A DNA stretch of 37,766 nucleotides. Source: Pseudobacteriovorax antillogorgiicola. GTDB lineage: Bacteria; Bdellovibrionota_B; Oligoflexia; Oligoflexales; RGVZ01. The DNA lies in the NCBI GenBank assembly GCA_945865565.1, contig CAMBEK010000018.1:1-37766 (forward strand), given 5' to 3'. This document shows, one piece after another, positions 8,344-15,638 of this stretch. Under the pieces are notes generated by a model, which saw only the letters and a list, made by a program, of their open reading frames with translations, was not told the origin of the DNA and made no database searches. Each line of letters starts with the position of its first letter. The first letter of the stretch is position 1. The translations under genes and the position numbers were made by a program.

Positions 8344-8372
8344 TATGTAGTATGATCGGAATAATTGTCGAA
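8344..8372 (-). promoter_or_regulatory. Candidate promoter of the leftward six-gene operon
   Basis: In the 74-base divergent gap between the VTT-lipase gene and the NlpC/P60 gene, the minus strand carries TTCGAC (8372-8367) and TACATA (8349-8344) separated by 17 bases, a sigma70-like arrangement 25 bases before the ATG. Neither box is perfect. A promoter for the rightward gene must also lie here, but no good pair was found on the plus strand. Confidence 0.35.
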
Positions 8373-8392
8373 CTATATTCAGGCAGGCTTCA

Positions 8393-9064
8393 ATGATAAG
8401 AAAATCCATTGTTGTCGGGGTGTTATTGTGGTTTTCAAGCGCGCTTTATGCCGCCTCAACCATAACCCCGGAAACGCTCCGTATCCGGGTCGGGCAAAAA
8501 CTTTCCGGTAAACAGAAAGACCTCATCCTTTCGGCCAGAAAGCTGCTCGAGGAGGCCTCTGTTTCTTATGTTTACGGTGGGGCAAAAATCGGGACAGCAA
8601 CCGATTGCGCCACTTGCAACCAATGCCTCGAGGCCGAGCGCCCCGCGGCGGACCGGCGTCTGCGCGTTTGTCCGGAGTGCAACCGCTGCAGCCTTGATTG
8701 CAGTCACTTCACACAGATTGCGTTCGAACGGGCTGGTATTGCGCACCCATATCTTACCTCGAAAGACATGGCGTCATTGTCGCCGGAACGTCTGGACAAG
8801 GGGTTTGGATTTTTGACCTTTGGGGCAGAGGCGAAGGTTGCTCAGCCCGGCGATTTGCTCGTTTACAAGGGGCACGTGGTGATGGTGGAGCGTCGTCGGG
8901 ATGAGGGCAGGGGTGACGTGATCCACGCCACCGGAGGACGCGACATCAAGGAGCCCGGCCAAGGCATCCAGCGCGAGCGCTGGGCAGATCTTGGGCACTT
9001 CCGGGGGCCTCTCTTGCGAATTTTGCGGCACAAGAGTCTAACCTCAACGGGTCAAGACCATTGA
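8393..9064 (+). CDS. Exported NlpC/P60-like peptidase with Cys-rich insertion
   Basis: Probable cell-wall endopeptidase or amidase of 223 residues. A signal peptide (hydrophobic core about residues 5-16, cleavage near LYA at 20) sends it to the periplasm. NlpC/P60 features: VSYVYGG, LDCSHF with the nucleophile C103, PGDLLVYKGHVVMV with H161, and VIHATGG with H178 as the third catalytic residue. Between the YVYGG strand and the nucleophile lies an unusual insert with C72, C75, C78 and C93, C96, C99, two CxxCxxC groups 15 residues apart, which could bind zinc or a cluster, or form disulphides. It is transcribed away from the VTT-lipase operon and is 88 bases before efp. The ATG gives the signal peptide; the Shine-Dalgarno is weak (AGGCAGG). 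Confidence 0.82.
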   Translation: MIRKSIVVGVLLWFSSALYAASTITPETLRIRVGQKLSGKQKDLILSARKLLEEASVSYVYGGAKIGTATDCATCNQCLEAERPAADRRLRVCPECNRCSLDCSHFTQIAFERAGIAHPYLTSKDMASLSPERLDKGFGFLTFGAEAKVAQPGDLLVYKGHVVMVERRRDEGRGDVIHATGGRDIKEPGQGIQRERWADLGHFRGPLLRILRHKSLTSTGQDH

Positions 9065-9152
9065 ACTTCTCGTTTTTCGGGGTTAAAGTCTGCGGTTCGA
9101 ATCGATTCCATTGCACGACTTGAATCATAGCCATCTGAAATCAGGGGACGAG

Positions 9153-9713
9153 ATGTACGCGACGACCGAATTTCGCAAAGGTCTGAAAATTGAATACAAC
9201 GCCAAGGCTTGGGTCATTGTTGACTTCCAGCACGTGAGTCCCGGTAAGGGATCGGCGTTTGTTCGCACCAAGCTGAAAAACCTGGAGACGGCGCAAGTGC
9301 TTGAAGTGACCTTCAAGTCCGGTGACAAGGTGGCGATTCCCGATGTGGAAACGCGCACGATGCAATACTTGTACAATGATGGCAGCACCTACACGTTTAT
9401 GGACAGCGGGACATACGACCAGCACACACTTTCCGCAGAAGAGCTCGGTGACAGCCGTTTTTACATCATTGAAAACAGCAGCGTGATGGTGACGTTCTAC
9501 AATTCACGTCCTGTTGCCATTGACGTGGACAACTTTGTCCTCCTGCGCGTCACCCAAACCCAACCGAACATCAAGGGCGATACTTCTGGCGGCGGCGGAA
9601 AACCGGCCACCATGGAGACTGGCCTTATGGTTTCGGTACCGTTTCATGTCAGCGAGGGTGATCTGTTGAAAATTGACACCCGCACCAACGCATATATCGA
9701 AAAAGTTAGATAA
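9153..9713 (+). CDS. efp: Translation elongation factor P
   Basis: EF-P, 186 residues, binds between the P and E sites of the ribosome and rescues stalling at consecutive prolines. The three-barrel protein is complete: KOW-like domain I with the tip loop SPGKGSAF, where K32 is the position modified by lysylation in the EpmA branch, then domain II (VLEVTFKSGDKV, MQYLYNDG) and the C-terminal OB domain (TSGGGGKPATMETG, VPFHVSEGD). ATG 9153 is chosen over an upstream in-frame ATG at 9111 because AGGGGA lies just before it and the length fits the family. No EpmA or EpmB gene is in the window. A client type is visible at 14755 (polyproline linker). It is followed by accB after 36 bases. Confidence 0.97.
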   Translation: MYATTEFRKGLKIEYNAKAWVIVDFQHVSPGKGSAFVRTKLKNLETAQVLEVTFKSGDKVAIPDVETRTMQYLYNDGSTYTFMDSGTYDQHTLSAEELGDSRFYIIENSSVMVTFYNSRPVAIDVDNFVLLRVTQTQPNIKGDTSGGGGKPATMETGLMVSVPFHVSEGDLLKIDTRTNAYIEKVR

Positions 9714-9749
9714 CCCGCAGCCTATAGGCATACTAAGGATTTAGCTGAA

Positions 9750-10187
9750 ATGGACTTCGCCAAGATTGAGAAGTTGATGGAACTCATGCGCAAGCATGGA
9801 ATGCAGGAACTGAGCGTTGCTGACGAGAGTCTCGAAATCAGCATCAAGGCCCCATCGGCGGCTGGCGTTCCGGTGCAGACGGCGGCTGCCGTGGTTCATG
9901 CCGTCGCCCACGAACCAGTGGCTGCAGGATCTGTTCGCCCGGCCAGCGCCAGCGGCAAGATGATCAAGTCGCCCTTTGTCGGAACCTTTTACCGGTCTTC
10001 TCAGCCCGGCAGCCCGGCATTTGTGAGCGTCGGTCAGCGCGTCAAAAAGGGCGAAGTTCTTTGCATTGTCGAGGCCATGAAACTCATGAATGAAATTGAG
10101 AGTGAAATGGATGGCGTCATTCGGGAGATTCTCGTGGATAACGAGCATCCCGTGGAATTCGATCAGCCACTCTTTATTGTCGAGTAG
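9750..10187 (+). CDS. accB: Biotin carboxyl carrier protein of acetyl-CoA carboxylase
   Basis: Carries the biotin that AccC carboxylates, for malonyl-CoA and fatty-acid synthesis. The 145-residue protein has the usual helical N-terminus ([14 protein letters not shown]), an Ala/Val-rich linker (about 35-68) and a C-terminal biotinyl domain with [10 protein letters not shown] and [11 protein letters not shown]111 in the AMKLM motif is the lysine modified by biotin ligase, which in this window would be the BirA half of the fusion at 16496. AAGGA about ten bases before the ATG supports the start. It is eight bases or fewer from accC, forming the common accBC pair. Confidence 0.97.
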   Translation: MDFAKIEKLMELMRKHGMQELSVADESLEISIKAPSAAGVPVQTAAAVVHAVAHEPVAAGSVRPASASGKMIKSPFVGTFYRSSQPGSPAFVSVGQRVKKGEVLCIVEAMKLMNEIESEMDGVIREILVDNEHPVEFDQPLFIVE

Positions 10188-10194
10188 GTTGATC

Positions 10195-11583
10195 ATGAAA
10201 AAGGTTCTGATTGCCAACCGTGGCGAAATCGCAGTCCGCGTGATCCGTGCTTGTCAAGAACTCGGCTTGCGCACAGTGGCCGTGCACTCCACCGCCGACC
10301 GGGATAGCCTTCACGCCAAATTAGCTGATGAAAGCATCTGCATCGGACCGGGTCCGAGTTCAAAGTCTTACCTTTCGATTCCGAGCATCATGAGCGCTGC
10401 AGAGTTGGCAGGCGTTGATGCAATCCACCCCGGATACGGATTCCTTTCTGAAAATCATGAATTTGCCAACGTGTGCCGTGCCTACGGAATCAAGTTTATC
10501 GGCCCAAAACCAGAACACATCCAGGCCCTTGGCAACAAGGTTTCGGCCCGTGCCCTGGCAGAAAAGGCCGGAGTCCCAATGCTGCCCGGCAGCCGCGGGG
10601 TTGTGCGAACGGAGGAAGAAGCCCACGCCATTGCGAAAGAGATCGGTTACCCGCTGATCATCAAGGCCGCAGCTGGTGGTGGCGGTCGCGGCATGAAAAT
10701 TGTTCACGACGAGGCCGATTTGTTTCGCTTGTTTCAACTGGCGCAGGTCGAGGCCTTGAATGGTTTTGGTAATCCGGATTGTTTTATCGAACGCTATTGC
10801 GCCCGCCCCCGCCACGTTGAAATCCAGTTGATCGCCGACGAGCACGGCAACATCCGCCATCTCGGAGAGCGTGATTGCTCCATCCAGCGCCGCCATCAGA
10901 AATTGATCGAAGAGGCACCGTGTCCGGTCTTGACCCAGGCTCAGCGTGAATCCATCGGAGCCACGGCGGTCAGCCTGGCTAAAACCGTTGGTTATCAATC
11001 CTTAGGAACCGCTGAATTCTTGCTCGATGAAGACGGGCAGTTTTACTTCATGGAAGTGAACACCAGGGTTCAGGTCGAGCATCCGGTTACGGAATTCGTC
11101 ACTGGCATCGACCTTGTGAAAGAGCAGATCAAAATTGCCATGGGGCAGGAGTTATCTGCCGCAGTTCGCGAAGCCAAACTATTCGGACATTCGATCGAGT
11201 GCCGGATCAATGCAGAAGATCCGTCAACCTTTGCGCCGTGGCCCGGAAAAATCACTGCCTACCACGAACCAGGTGGGCCAGGGATTCGCGTGGATAGTAT
11301 GGTGTATGCGGGATACACGGTACCTTCTCTGTACGATTCCATGATTGCTAAATTGATTTCATTTGGTCGTGATCGCGAGGAAGCTCTGACCAGAATGCGC
11401 CGTGCACTTCGTGAAATGAAGGTCGACGGGATTCGCACGAATATCGCGTTCCATTTAAAAGTCCTCGACGATCCGAAATTCATCGAAGGCGATTTTTCGA
11501 CAAAATTTCTTGAAACGTTTGTTCCACCTTCTCCGCAATCATCTCCGCAATCATCTCCGCAATCATCTCCGCAGGGTGGTTGA
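10195..11583 (+). CDS. accC: Acetyl-CoA carboxylase, biotin carboxylase subunit
   Basis: ATP-grasp enzyme that carboxylates the biotin on AccB. It shows the full biotin carboxylase layout: LIANRGEIAVRVIRA at the start, HPGYGFLSEN, the glycine-rich ATP loop AAGGGGRGMK, ERDCSIQRRHQK, FYFMEVNTRVQVEHPVTE with the catalytic glutamate and arginine, and the C-terminal domain with RINAEDP. ATG 10195 follows the accB stop by seven bases, with TAGGT upstream. The protein is 462 residues, about a dozen longer than usual; the excess is a Ser-Pro-Gln tail made by a 12-base tandem repeat at 11530-11573. The catalytic core is complete, so the tail is probably tolerated. Confidence 0.97.
   Translation: MKKVLIANRGEIAVRVIRACQELGLRTVAVHSTADRDSLHAKLADESICIGPGPSSKSYLSIPSIMSAAELAGVDAIHPGYGFLSENHEFANVCRAYGIKFIGPKPEHIQALGNKVSARALAEKAGVPMLPGSRGVVRTEEEAHAIAKEIGYPLIIKAAAGGGGRGMKIVHDEADLFRLFQLAQVEALNGFGNPDCFIERYCARPRHVEIQLIADEHGNIRHLGERDCSIQRRHQKLIEEAPCPVLTQAQRESIGATAVSLAKTVGYQSLGTAEFLLDEDGQFYFMEVNTRVQVEHPVTEFVTGIDLVKEQIKIAMGQELSAAVREAKLFGHSIECRINAEDPSTFAPWPGKITAYHEPGGPGIRVDSMVYAGYTVPSLYDSMIAKLISFGRDREEALTRMRRALREMKVDGIRTNIAFHLKVLDDPKFIEGDFSTKFLETFVPPSPQSSPQSSPQSSPQGG
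11530..11573 (+). repeat. 12-bp tandem repeat, 3.7 copies, at the end of accC
   Basis: Three exact copies of TCTCCGCAATCA (11530, 11542, 11554) and a partial fourth (11566-11573) lie end to end. They encode SPQS units in the last residues of AccC. Being a multiple of three, copy-number change lengthens or shortens the tail without breaking the frame. Confidence 0.95.
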
Positions 11584-11586
11584 ACT

Positions 11587-12594
11587 TTGTATCCTGGCCT
11601 TTCCAGTCTGTTGCAGCAGCTCGCCGCCGATCCATCGGACGAGCTGTTGGCATCGCGGATTGTTGCTTTGCTGCAGGATATTCCTGACGGTGAGTACAAG
11701 GTAGACCAACTGCTTGCCGCAGCACAGATGATGCTTGCAGTGTCGCCTCGCCTTGGATTGATTTGTGCCCACGCGGCTTTTCGCAGTGCCCCGTCGCGTC
11801 TTGAATCTTTGGCGATTGCCGAGGAGGCTTTGGCAAAGATGGGGCGTCGCGCCAAGGTACAAGTCTTGCGTCAGGAACGAAAACGCCTGGAAGCCGAAGT
11901 CACGCCAAATATCGAATTGACCGCGACGGTCAGCAAGTTTCTTCTTAACGAGGAATCGGCGCCAATCATTGCGGGCCCAATGAGAGACGCTTCCGAGGGC
12001 TCAAATTATCCTGATTCTGTTGGTGTTCCGGATGCAACCGTTCTGATTTCAAAATCAGTTGCGACCGTGCCTCCGGCCGTGTCGATTATTTCTGAGGATG
12101 TTAAGGCTAATTATGAGTTGTGGCAGCGCCTTGCGGCTTACGACAATGCAGCTCTCAATATTGCCATTGATCGCGCCACCACCATCGCCCGCATGAAAGG
12201 TGATTCCTTGTTCGATGCTGTGGAAAAGATCGCCGGGACTCCTGGCCTTGGTCTGGCTGCAGCCCGAATGACTGCTTTTTTAGTTGTGGATGCCGTCTTG
12301 GCACCGGAAGCATTGCCAGAGAAAGAGAAAGAGAAAGAGAAAGAGAAAGAGAAAGAGAAAGAGAAAGAGAAAGAGAAATCGATGCAGAGATATGAGATCG
12401 CCACAGGAATCATGGCCCGTCTTTTGGCTTGGCATGAGGGAGACTTGTCCGAGGTTGCAACGGCGGTTCGTGACTCCGTGGCCCTTCGACTGAATCGTTT
12501 ACCTGGTGCGTTGCAAGAGGGCCTTAATCGTGTTTTGCGCGAGCAAACAAAACCAGGCCGGCCCAGCCCAACGTTTTCAACGACGACCCTCTGA
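11587..12594 (+). CDS. Unknown helical protein with Glu-Lys repeat
   Basis: A 335-residue protein of unknown function, predicted almost entirely helical and cytoplasmic, with no signal peptide or membrane segment. Residues about 1-110 look like helical-repeat (TPR-like) sequence (ASRIVALLQDI, AAQMMLAVSPRLG, AIAEEALAKMG); residues about 160-245 and 270-320 are two more helical parts joined by ten perfect Glu-Lys pairs (residues about 245-264). The start is TTG at 11587, four bases after the accC stop, with AGGGTGG upstream. No ATG before residue 48 would serve as well. The position argues for co-transcription with accBC, but I see no motif linking it to fatty-acid synthesis. It converges with the methyltransferase gene, leaving 24 bases between them. 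Confidence 0.72.
   Translation: MYPGLSSLLQQLAADPSDELLASRIVALLQDIPDGEYKVDQLLAAAQMMLAVSPRLGLICAHAAFRSAPSRLESLAIAEEALAKMGRRAKVQVLRQERKRLEAEVTPNIELTATVSKFLLNEESAPIIAGPMRDASEGSNYPDSVGVPDATVLISKSVATVPPAVSIISEDVKANYELWQRLAAYDNAALNIAIDRATTIARMKGDSLFDAVEKIAGTPGLGLAAARMTAFLVVDAVLAPEALPEKEKEKEKEKEKEKEKEKEKSMQRYEIATGIMARLLAWHEGDLSEVATAVRDSVALRLNRLPGALQEGLNRVLREQTKPGRPSPTFSTTTL
12319..12378 (+). repeat. Hexanucleotide microsatellite (GAGAAA)10 inside a coding sequence
   Basis: Ten perfect, uninterrupted copies of GAGAAA encode ten Glu-Lys pairs, likely a rigid charged helix between two domains. Perfect repeats of this length are slippage-prone, and each step would add or remove two residues in frame. Confidence 0.98.
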
Positions 12595-12618
12595 TTTTAC
12601 GCTGCCATCATTCCCCGC

Positions 12619-13314
12619 TTATGATGCCTTGAGAAGCAGCATCAGGATGACGAGGGTGATGGCCGTGATGGTTCGCTTTTCACTGCGAATTGCTGGGACA
12701 AAGGTCGCGGGCCATGGCAGTTCATCCAGCGATGGAATTCTTGCAGGAGTCCACGCTGGAACTTTTTTCAGGTATTCCTCGTACTCACTGCCAAACTTTT
12801 TCAGCAGCAGAGATTCCTCGTATTTTACGATGTAGTAATACTGGAAGGCAAAGGCTGCGGCGGACAAAATTACAATCCACACCATTCCCGAATAGATGGC
12901 AACACCAGTGGTGATGAGAAAATTGCCAACGTAGAGCGGGTTGCGAACGATACCAAAAGCGCCTTCCGTGATCAGGCGTTGGTTGGTGCTGGAGGTGCGC
13001 GTGCGCGAAACGCCTCCGATGAACGACACAGCATACATCCTGATCAGTTCACCGGCTCCGATGACAAGCATGCCCAATGTCGCCGAGGCGACGGACGACT
13101 TTGCCGCAACCAGCATCAAAAGAATCAAGGGCACCGGTGTAAAGTCACGCAGCTGAAACAGCTTTTCGCCGATTTCGATGGGGCTCATCCGGGCCCAGTC
13201 ACCGCTCCCGCCGTTTGCGTCATTCGGGGCGTCGCCTTTGCTGGATCCTGATTCGGATCCCGCTTCTGATTGTGTCGCAGATTCTTTCACTGTTTCGTTC
13301 TCTTGTACCGTCAC
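12619..13314 (-). CDS. Membrane methyltransferase of the ICMT / phospholipid N-methyltransferase family
   Basis: A 231-residue integral membrane protein. Residues 1-45 are polar and disordered (Glu, Ser, Gly, Asp rich). Then come about four to five helices and the conserved family core near the C-terminus: GAFGIVRNPLYVGN, a hydrophobic helical pair, and YEESLLLKKFGSEYEEYLKKVPAW, the signature of isoprenylcysteine carboxyl methyltransferase-like and PEMT-like proteins, which use S-adenosylmethionine. The substrate in bacteria is usually unknown; a phospholipid or isoprenoid is the natural guess. The start is GTG 13314 with GGAG eight bases upstream. It lies 68 bases downstream of the RdgC-like gene on the same strand. 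Confidence 0.8.
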   Translation of the reverse strand: MTVQENETVKESATQSEAGSESGSSKGDAPNDANGGSGDWARMSPIEIGEKLFQLRDFTPVPLILLMLVAAKSSVASATLGMLVIGAGELIRMYAVSFIGGVSRTRTSSTNQRLITEGAFGIVRNPLYVGNFLITTGVAIYSGMVWIVILSAAAFAFQYYYIVKYEESLLLKKFGSEYEEYLKKVPAWTPARIPSLDELPWPATFVPAIRSEKRTITAITLVILMLLLKAS

Positions 13315-13382
13315 TTTAGGCTCCGTTTGATGGGCGCGGGAATTTAAAGATTCAACACATTGTCATGACAAAGGGGGCAGGA

Positions 13383-14174
13383 TCAAGCCCCTGCATTTTC
13401 TCCGAGATCGGCAACGCCGACTGAAGCTGGAATTGTTTCGGAAAGATTCGCGAGCCATTGGTCAACATCAGCGCCAGCGGCTTTGCCATCCGCCCAGAAG
13501 CCATCCGGTACCGCAGTCATCGGCGGTTGTATGCGCATCAGAGAGGCATCCAGTGGCCCGCCAAAAGTGCGTGCGAAAAGTTCTTCAAAGGCCTTAAGGG
13601 CAGGTTCCGAAGTTGTGAAAACCAGGAGTTCTCCAGCGGCCTCGCGCCAGAATGCGTCAACAAAGGCAAAGTTTGGCAAGGCCCGGCCAATCAGCGTGTC
13701 CCGCACGTGCTGTTTCAGGGCGTCCCTCTCGGTGCGTGGCAGGCGCTTCTTGCGACCTCCCTTGCCATTTTCCTCGGCGTGGAGTTGCTGTTTGTAGAGG
13801 GCCTGGACCAGCGGTGCTGGAACGCGCCGGCGGTCGATGCGCATGCGCAGCAGGATCCCGTCGTTAACGGCGCCAAAGGAAACATCCCAATTTGACTCAG
13901 CGCCAGCCTGGAATCCGGCCTCTTCAAGACCATTCCTCCATTCACGCACGGCGGCCACGCCTTCCGGGGCAACCCAGCCCGTGGTGACTTCGCGCACGGT
14001 CAGGTTGGACGATCCCTTGCGCGGGGCGTCTTCAAGAAAACTGGATAGTGGTTGGGACTTCCACCCGGCTGCGGCTTCGTTGATTGTGGAAAAGGGCACT
14101 GGCTTTTTCTTCTGAGCTTCAGGGCGCAGCACTTTGAAGCGAGTGACTTGAATTTGGCCAGAATAAATCGTCAT
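13383..14174 (-). CDS. RdgC-like recombination-associated protein
   Basis: A 263-residue protein that resembles RdgC, a DNA-binding ring protein that limits RecA activity in Proteobacteria. The best match is the middle: RRRVPAPLVQALYKQQ, then a basic Gly/Lys/Arg segment, ERDALKQHVRDTLIGRALPN and a strand-helix block LLVFTTSEPALKAFEELFARTFG, which follow the family order. The N-terminus (IQVTRFKVL) is also plausible. It is somewhat shorter than typical RdgC (about 300 residues). AAGGA lies eight bases before ATG 14174. The gene is divergent from the small gene at 14430. The family call is from pattern memory only; the gene itself is secure. Confidence 0.62.
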   Translation of the reverse strand: MTIYSGQIQVTRFKVLRPEAQKKKPVPFSTINEAAAGWKSQPLSSFLEDAPRKGSSNLTVREVTTGWVAPEGVAAVREWRNGLEEAGFQAGAESNWDVSFGAVNDGILLRMRIDRRRVPAPLVQALYKQQLHAEENGKGGRKKRLPRTERDALKQHVRDTLIGRALPNFAFVDAFWREAAGELLVFTTSEPALKAFEELFARTFGGPLDASLMRIQPPMTAVPDGFWADGKAAGADVDQWLANLSETIPASVGVADLGENAGA

Positions 14175-14429
14175 GACGGAGTCCTTGAAGGCAGCGAACG
14201 GGGGTTTTGCCAGTAAAATCTTCGGTGACTTTATGCCCCGTCATGGTTACGGTCAAGGAGTTGGTCAATTGTAAAAAAACGGTGGGAAACTCGCTCCCTT
14301 CGACTCCCTGAAATTGCGTATTTTTTGAGCATTTTTGAGTCGAGTTTTTCGAGCGTCACGTTTTTAAATCCAGTGATTAAGGTTCCGCGGACGTGGTCCG
14401 ATTTACATGGTGGATCTAGGAGGACCATC
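14175..14429. promoter_or_regulatory. Divergent intergenic region with spaced T-tracts
   Basis: This 255-base gap separates the RdgC-like gene from the 14430 gene and should hold both promoters. On the plus strand, T-tracts occur at 14321-14326, 14332-14336, 14345-14349 and 14361-14365; three are followed by GAG or CGAG. The first two are one helical turn apart, which suggests curved DNA. A small hairpin CGGAC-GTG-GTCCG follows, and ATGGT/ACCAT arms flank the AGGAGG of the next gene. No convincing -35/-10 pair was found. Confidence 0.35.
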
Positions 14430-14741
14430 GTGGAATTGACCGGCAACCATCACCAGCTCGACTATGCGACCTATCGCGAGATCATGGGGGATCTTCTCCT
14501 GCCGATTTCCGGTGAAGGGCTGGACTTTGACACGCTCAAGCGGCTGTGTGAAAGCAAGGTGGTTTATCTGGAAAACTTGCGGGTCAAGTGTTTTAAGGAG
14601 AGCAACCGCGCTGGCGGTTCCCACTTCACCTCGGATGATCACGCCCTGATCATCAAGGCAACCGTCCAGGCCAACCTTCAGTTGCGTCAGGTTGTGTTGC
14701 TCGCGATCACAGACAATCTCGCAAAACGCCAAGTATCCTGA
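14430..14741 (+). CDS. Small conserved-looking protein of unknown function
   Basis: A 103-residue soluble protein, not recognised. GTG 14430 is chosen because a perfect AGGAGG (14418-14423) sits six bases before it; upstream in-frame ATG 14325 has no such site and adds a low-complexity Ser/Phe stretch. The sequence is mostly helical (YREIMGDLLLPI, FDTLKRLCESKVVYLENLRVKCF, HALIIKATVQANLQLRQVVLLAI), with no signal peptide. It lies 13 bases upstream of the response regulator gene, so it may be a partner of it. No function is proposed. Confidence 0.68.
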   Translation: MELTGNHHQLDYATYREIMGDLLLPISGEGLDFDTLKRLCESKVVYLENLRVKCFKESNRAGGSHFTSDDHALIIKATVQANLQLRQVVLLAITDNLAKRQVS

Positions 14742-14754
14742 TATCTTATTCAAC

Positions 14755-15624
14755 ATGAATCATCCGTCATCCAATGCTGTGGTACCGCGCATTCTTGTTG
14801 CAGACGACTCGGATACCATCCAGAAAGTCGTGCGCATTGCGCTGTCACGCCAACCGCTCAAAATCGAGGTTGCCTCTTCCTGGCTCGATGCCTCCGGAAA
14901 GGTTGGAAGTGGGATTGCGCTTCTTTTGCTGGACGTCAATTTGCCTGGTGTTGGATCCGATCCGGCCCGTCTCAAGGAAGTTGTCGCCAGTGCCGGTGCC
15001 GTCCCCATTCTGGTCATGCAGGGGTCCCACGACCGTTCGCTGAGCGAGGCCACCCTTAAAGAGTGCGGTATTTCCCACGTCATTCAGAAGCCTTTCGACA
15101 GCAACGAGCTGATTGGCATGGTTACGGGACTGGCTGGTTTATCGAAGTCGGCGCTTGCCTTCAGCGGTTCAGAACAAAAGTCCGCACCGCCGCCTGCCCC
15201 GGCGGCTTCCGCAATTTTGGCTCCGCCGTCACCGGCAACACCTGCTTCAAGTGAAAACATGTTTGATATTGGCGAGTTACCGCCAATTCCAGCAGACCTC
15301 ATCGACACCACCCGCAAGGGTAAAAAGGCATTTGATATCGCGCCAGAGGACTTGTTTAACTTGGTTCCGCCGCCGCCGCCGCCGCCGCCTCCATCATCTC
15401 AACGAATGCCGCCCGCACCTCCATCCCATTTCCCGCCTCCGCCCCCGCCGTCAGACAACAGGGCAGTTTCAAATCCCGCGCCGGTGGACGACATGGGCAA
15501 ACAGGTTCGTCAGGCGGTCGAGGATTATTGCGAGCGGCACTTCCGCAGCCTTGCCATCGAGGTCATCACGGCAGAGCTCCGGCGTCTTGCTGATGAGAAG
15601 GCCCGGCACCTCGTTGACATTTAA
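14755..15624 (+). CDS. Response regulator with polyproline linker
   Basis: A 289-residue protein with an N-terminal CheY-like receiver (about 12-130): acidic pocket D17/D18, phospho-acceptor D60 in LLLDVNLPG and K112 in QKPF. The usual Thr/Ser switch residue appears to be Gln (Q89), which may alter signalling. A Pro/Ala/Ser-rich linker (about 142-245) contains a run of nine prolines and another of six. The last 45 residues form a helical segment (VRQAVEDYCERHF, IEVITAELRRLADEKARHL), an interaction module rather than a known DNA-binding domain. The start at 14755 has no clear Shine-Dalgarno; the DSDTIQKVVR motif right after it confirms the frame. Such polyproline runs need EF-P, encoded at 9153. 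The cognate kinase is not in the window. Confidence 0.85.
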   Translation: MNHPSSNAVVPRILVADDSDTIQKVVRIALSRQPLKIEVASSWLDASGKVGSGIALLLLDVNLPGVGSDPARLKEVVASAGAVPILVMQGSHDRSLSEATLKECGISHVIQKPFDSNELIGMVTGLAGLSKSALAFSGSEQKSAPPPAPAASAILAPPSPATPASSENMFDIGELPPIPADLIDTTRKGKKAFDIAPEDLFNLVPPPPPPPPPSSQRMPPAPPSHFPPPPPPSDNRAVSNPAPVDDMGKQVRQAVEDYCERHFRSLAIEVITAELRRLADEKARHLVDI

Positions 15625-15638
15625 TGCTGCCTGAGTGA

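Noticed and set aside
8365-8379. TTGTCG and TATATT as a plus-strand promoter for the NlpC/P60 gene
   Set aside because: They are only three bases apart, so they cannot be a -35/-10 pair.
10360-10998. 212-codon minus-strand frame inside accC
   Set aside because: It is a shadow of the highly conserved accC, with no start signal.
11530-11573. Direct repeats that might suggest a CRISPR array
   Set aside because: The unit is 12 bases, there are no spacers, and it lies inside accC.
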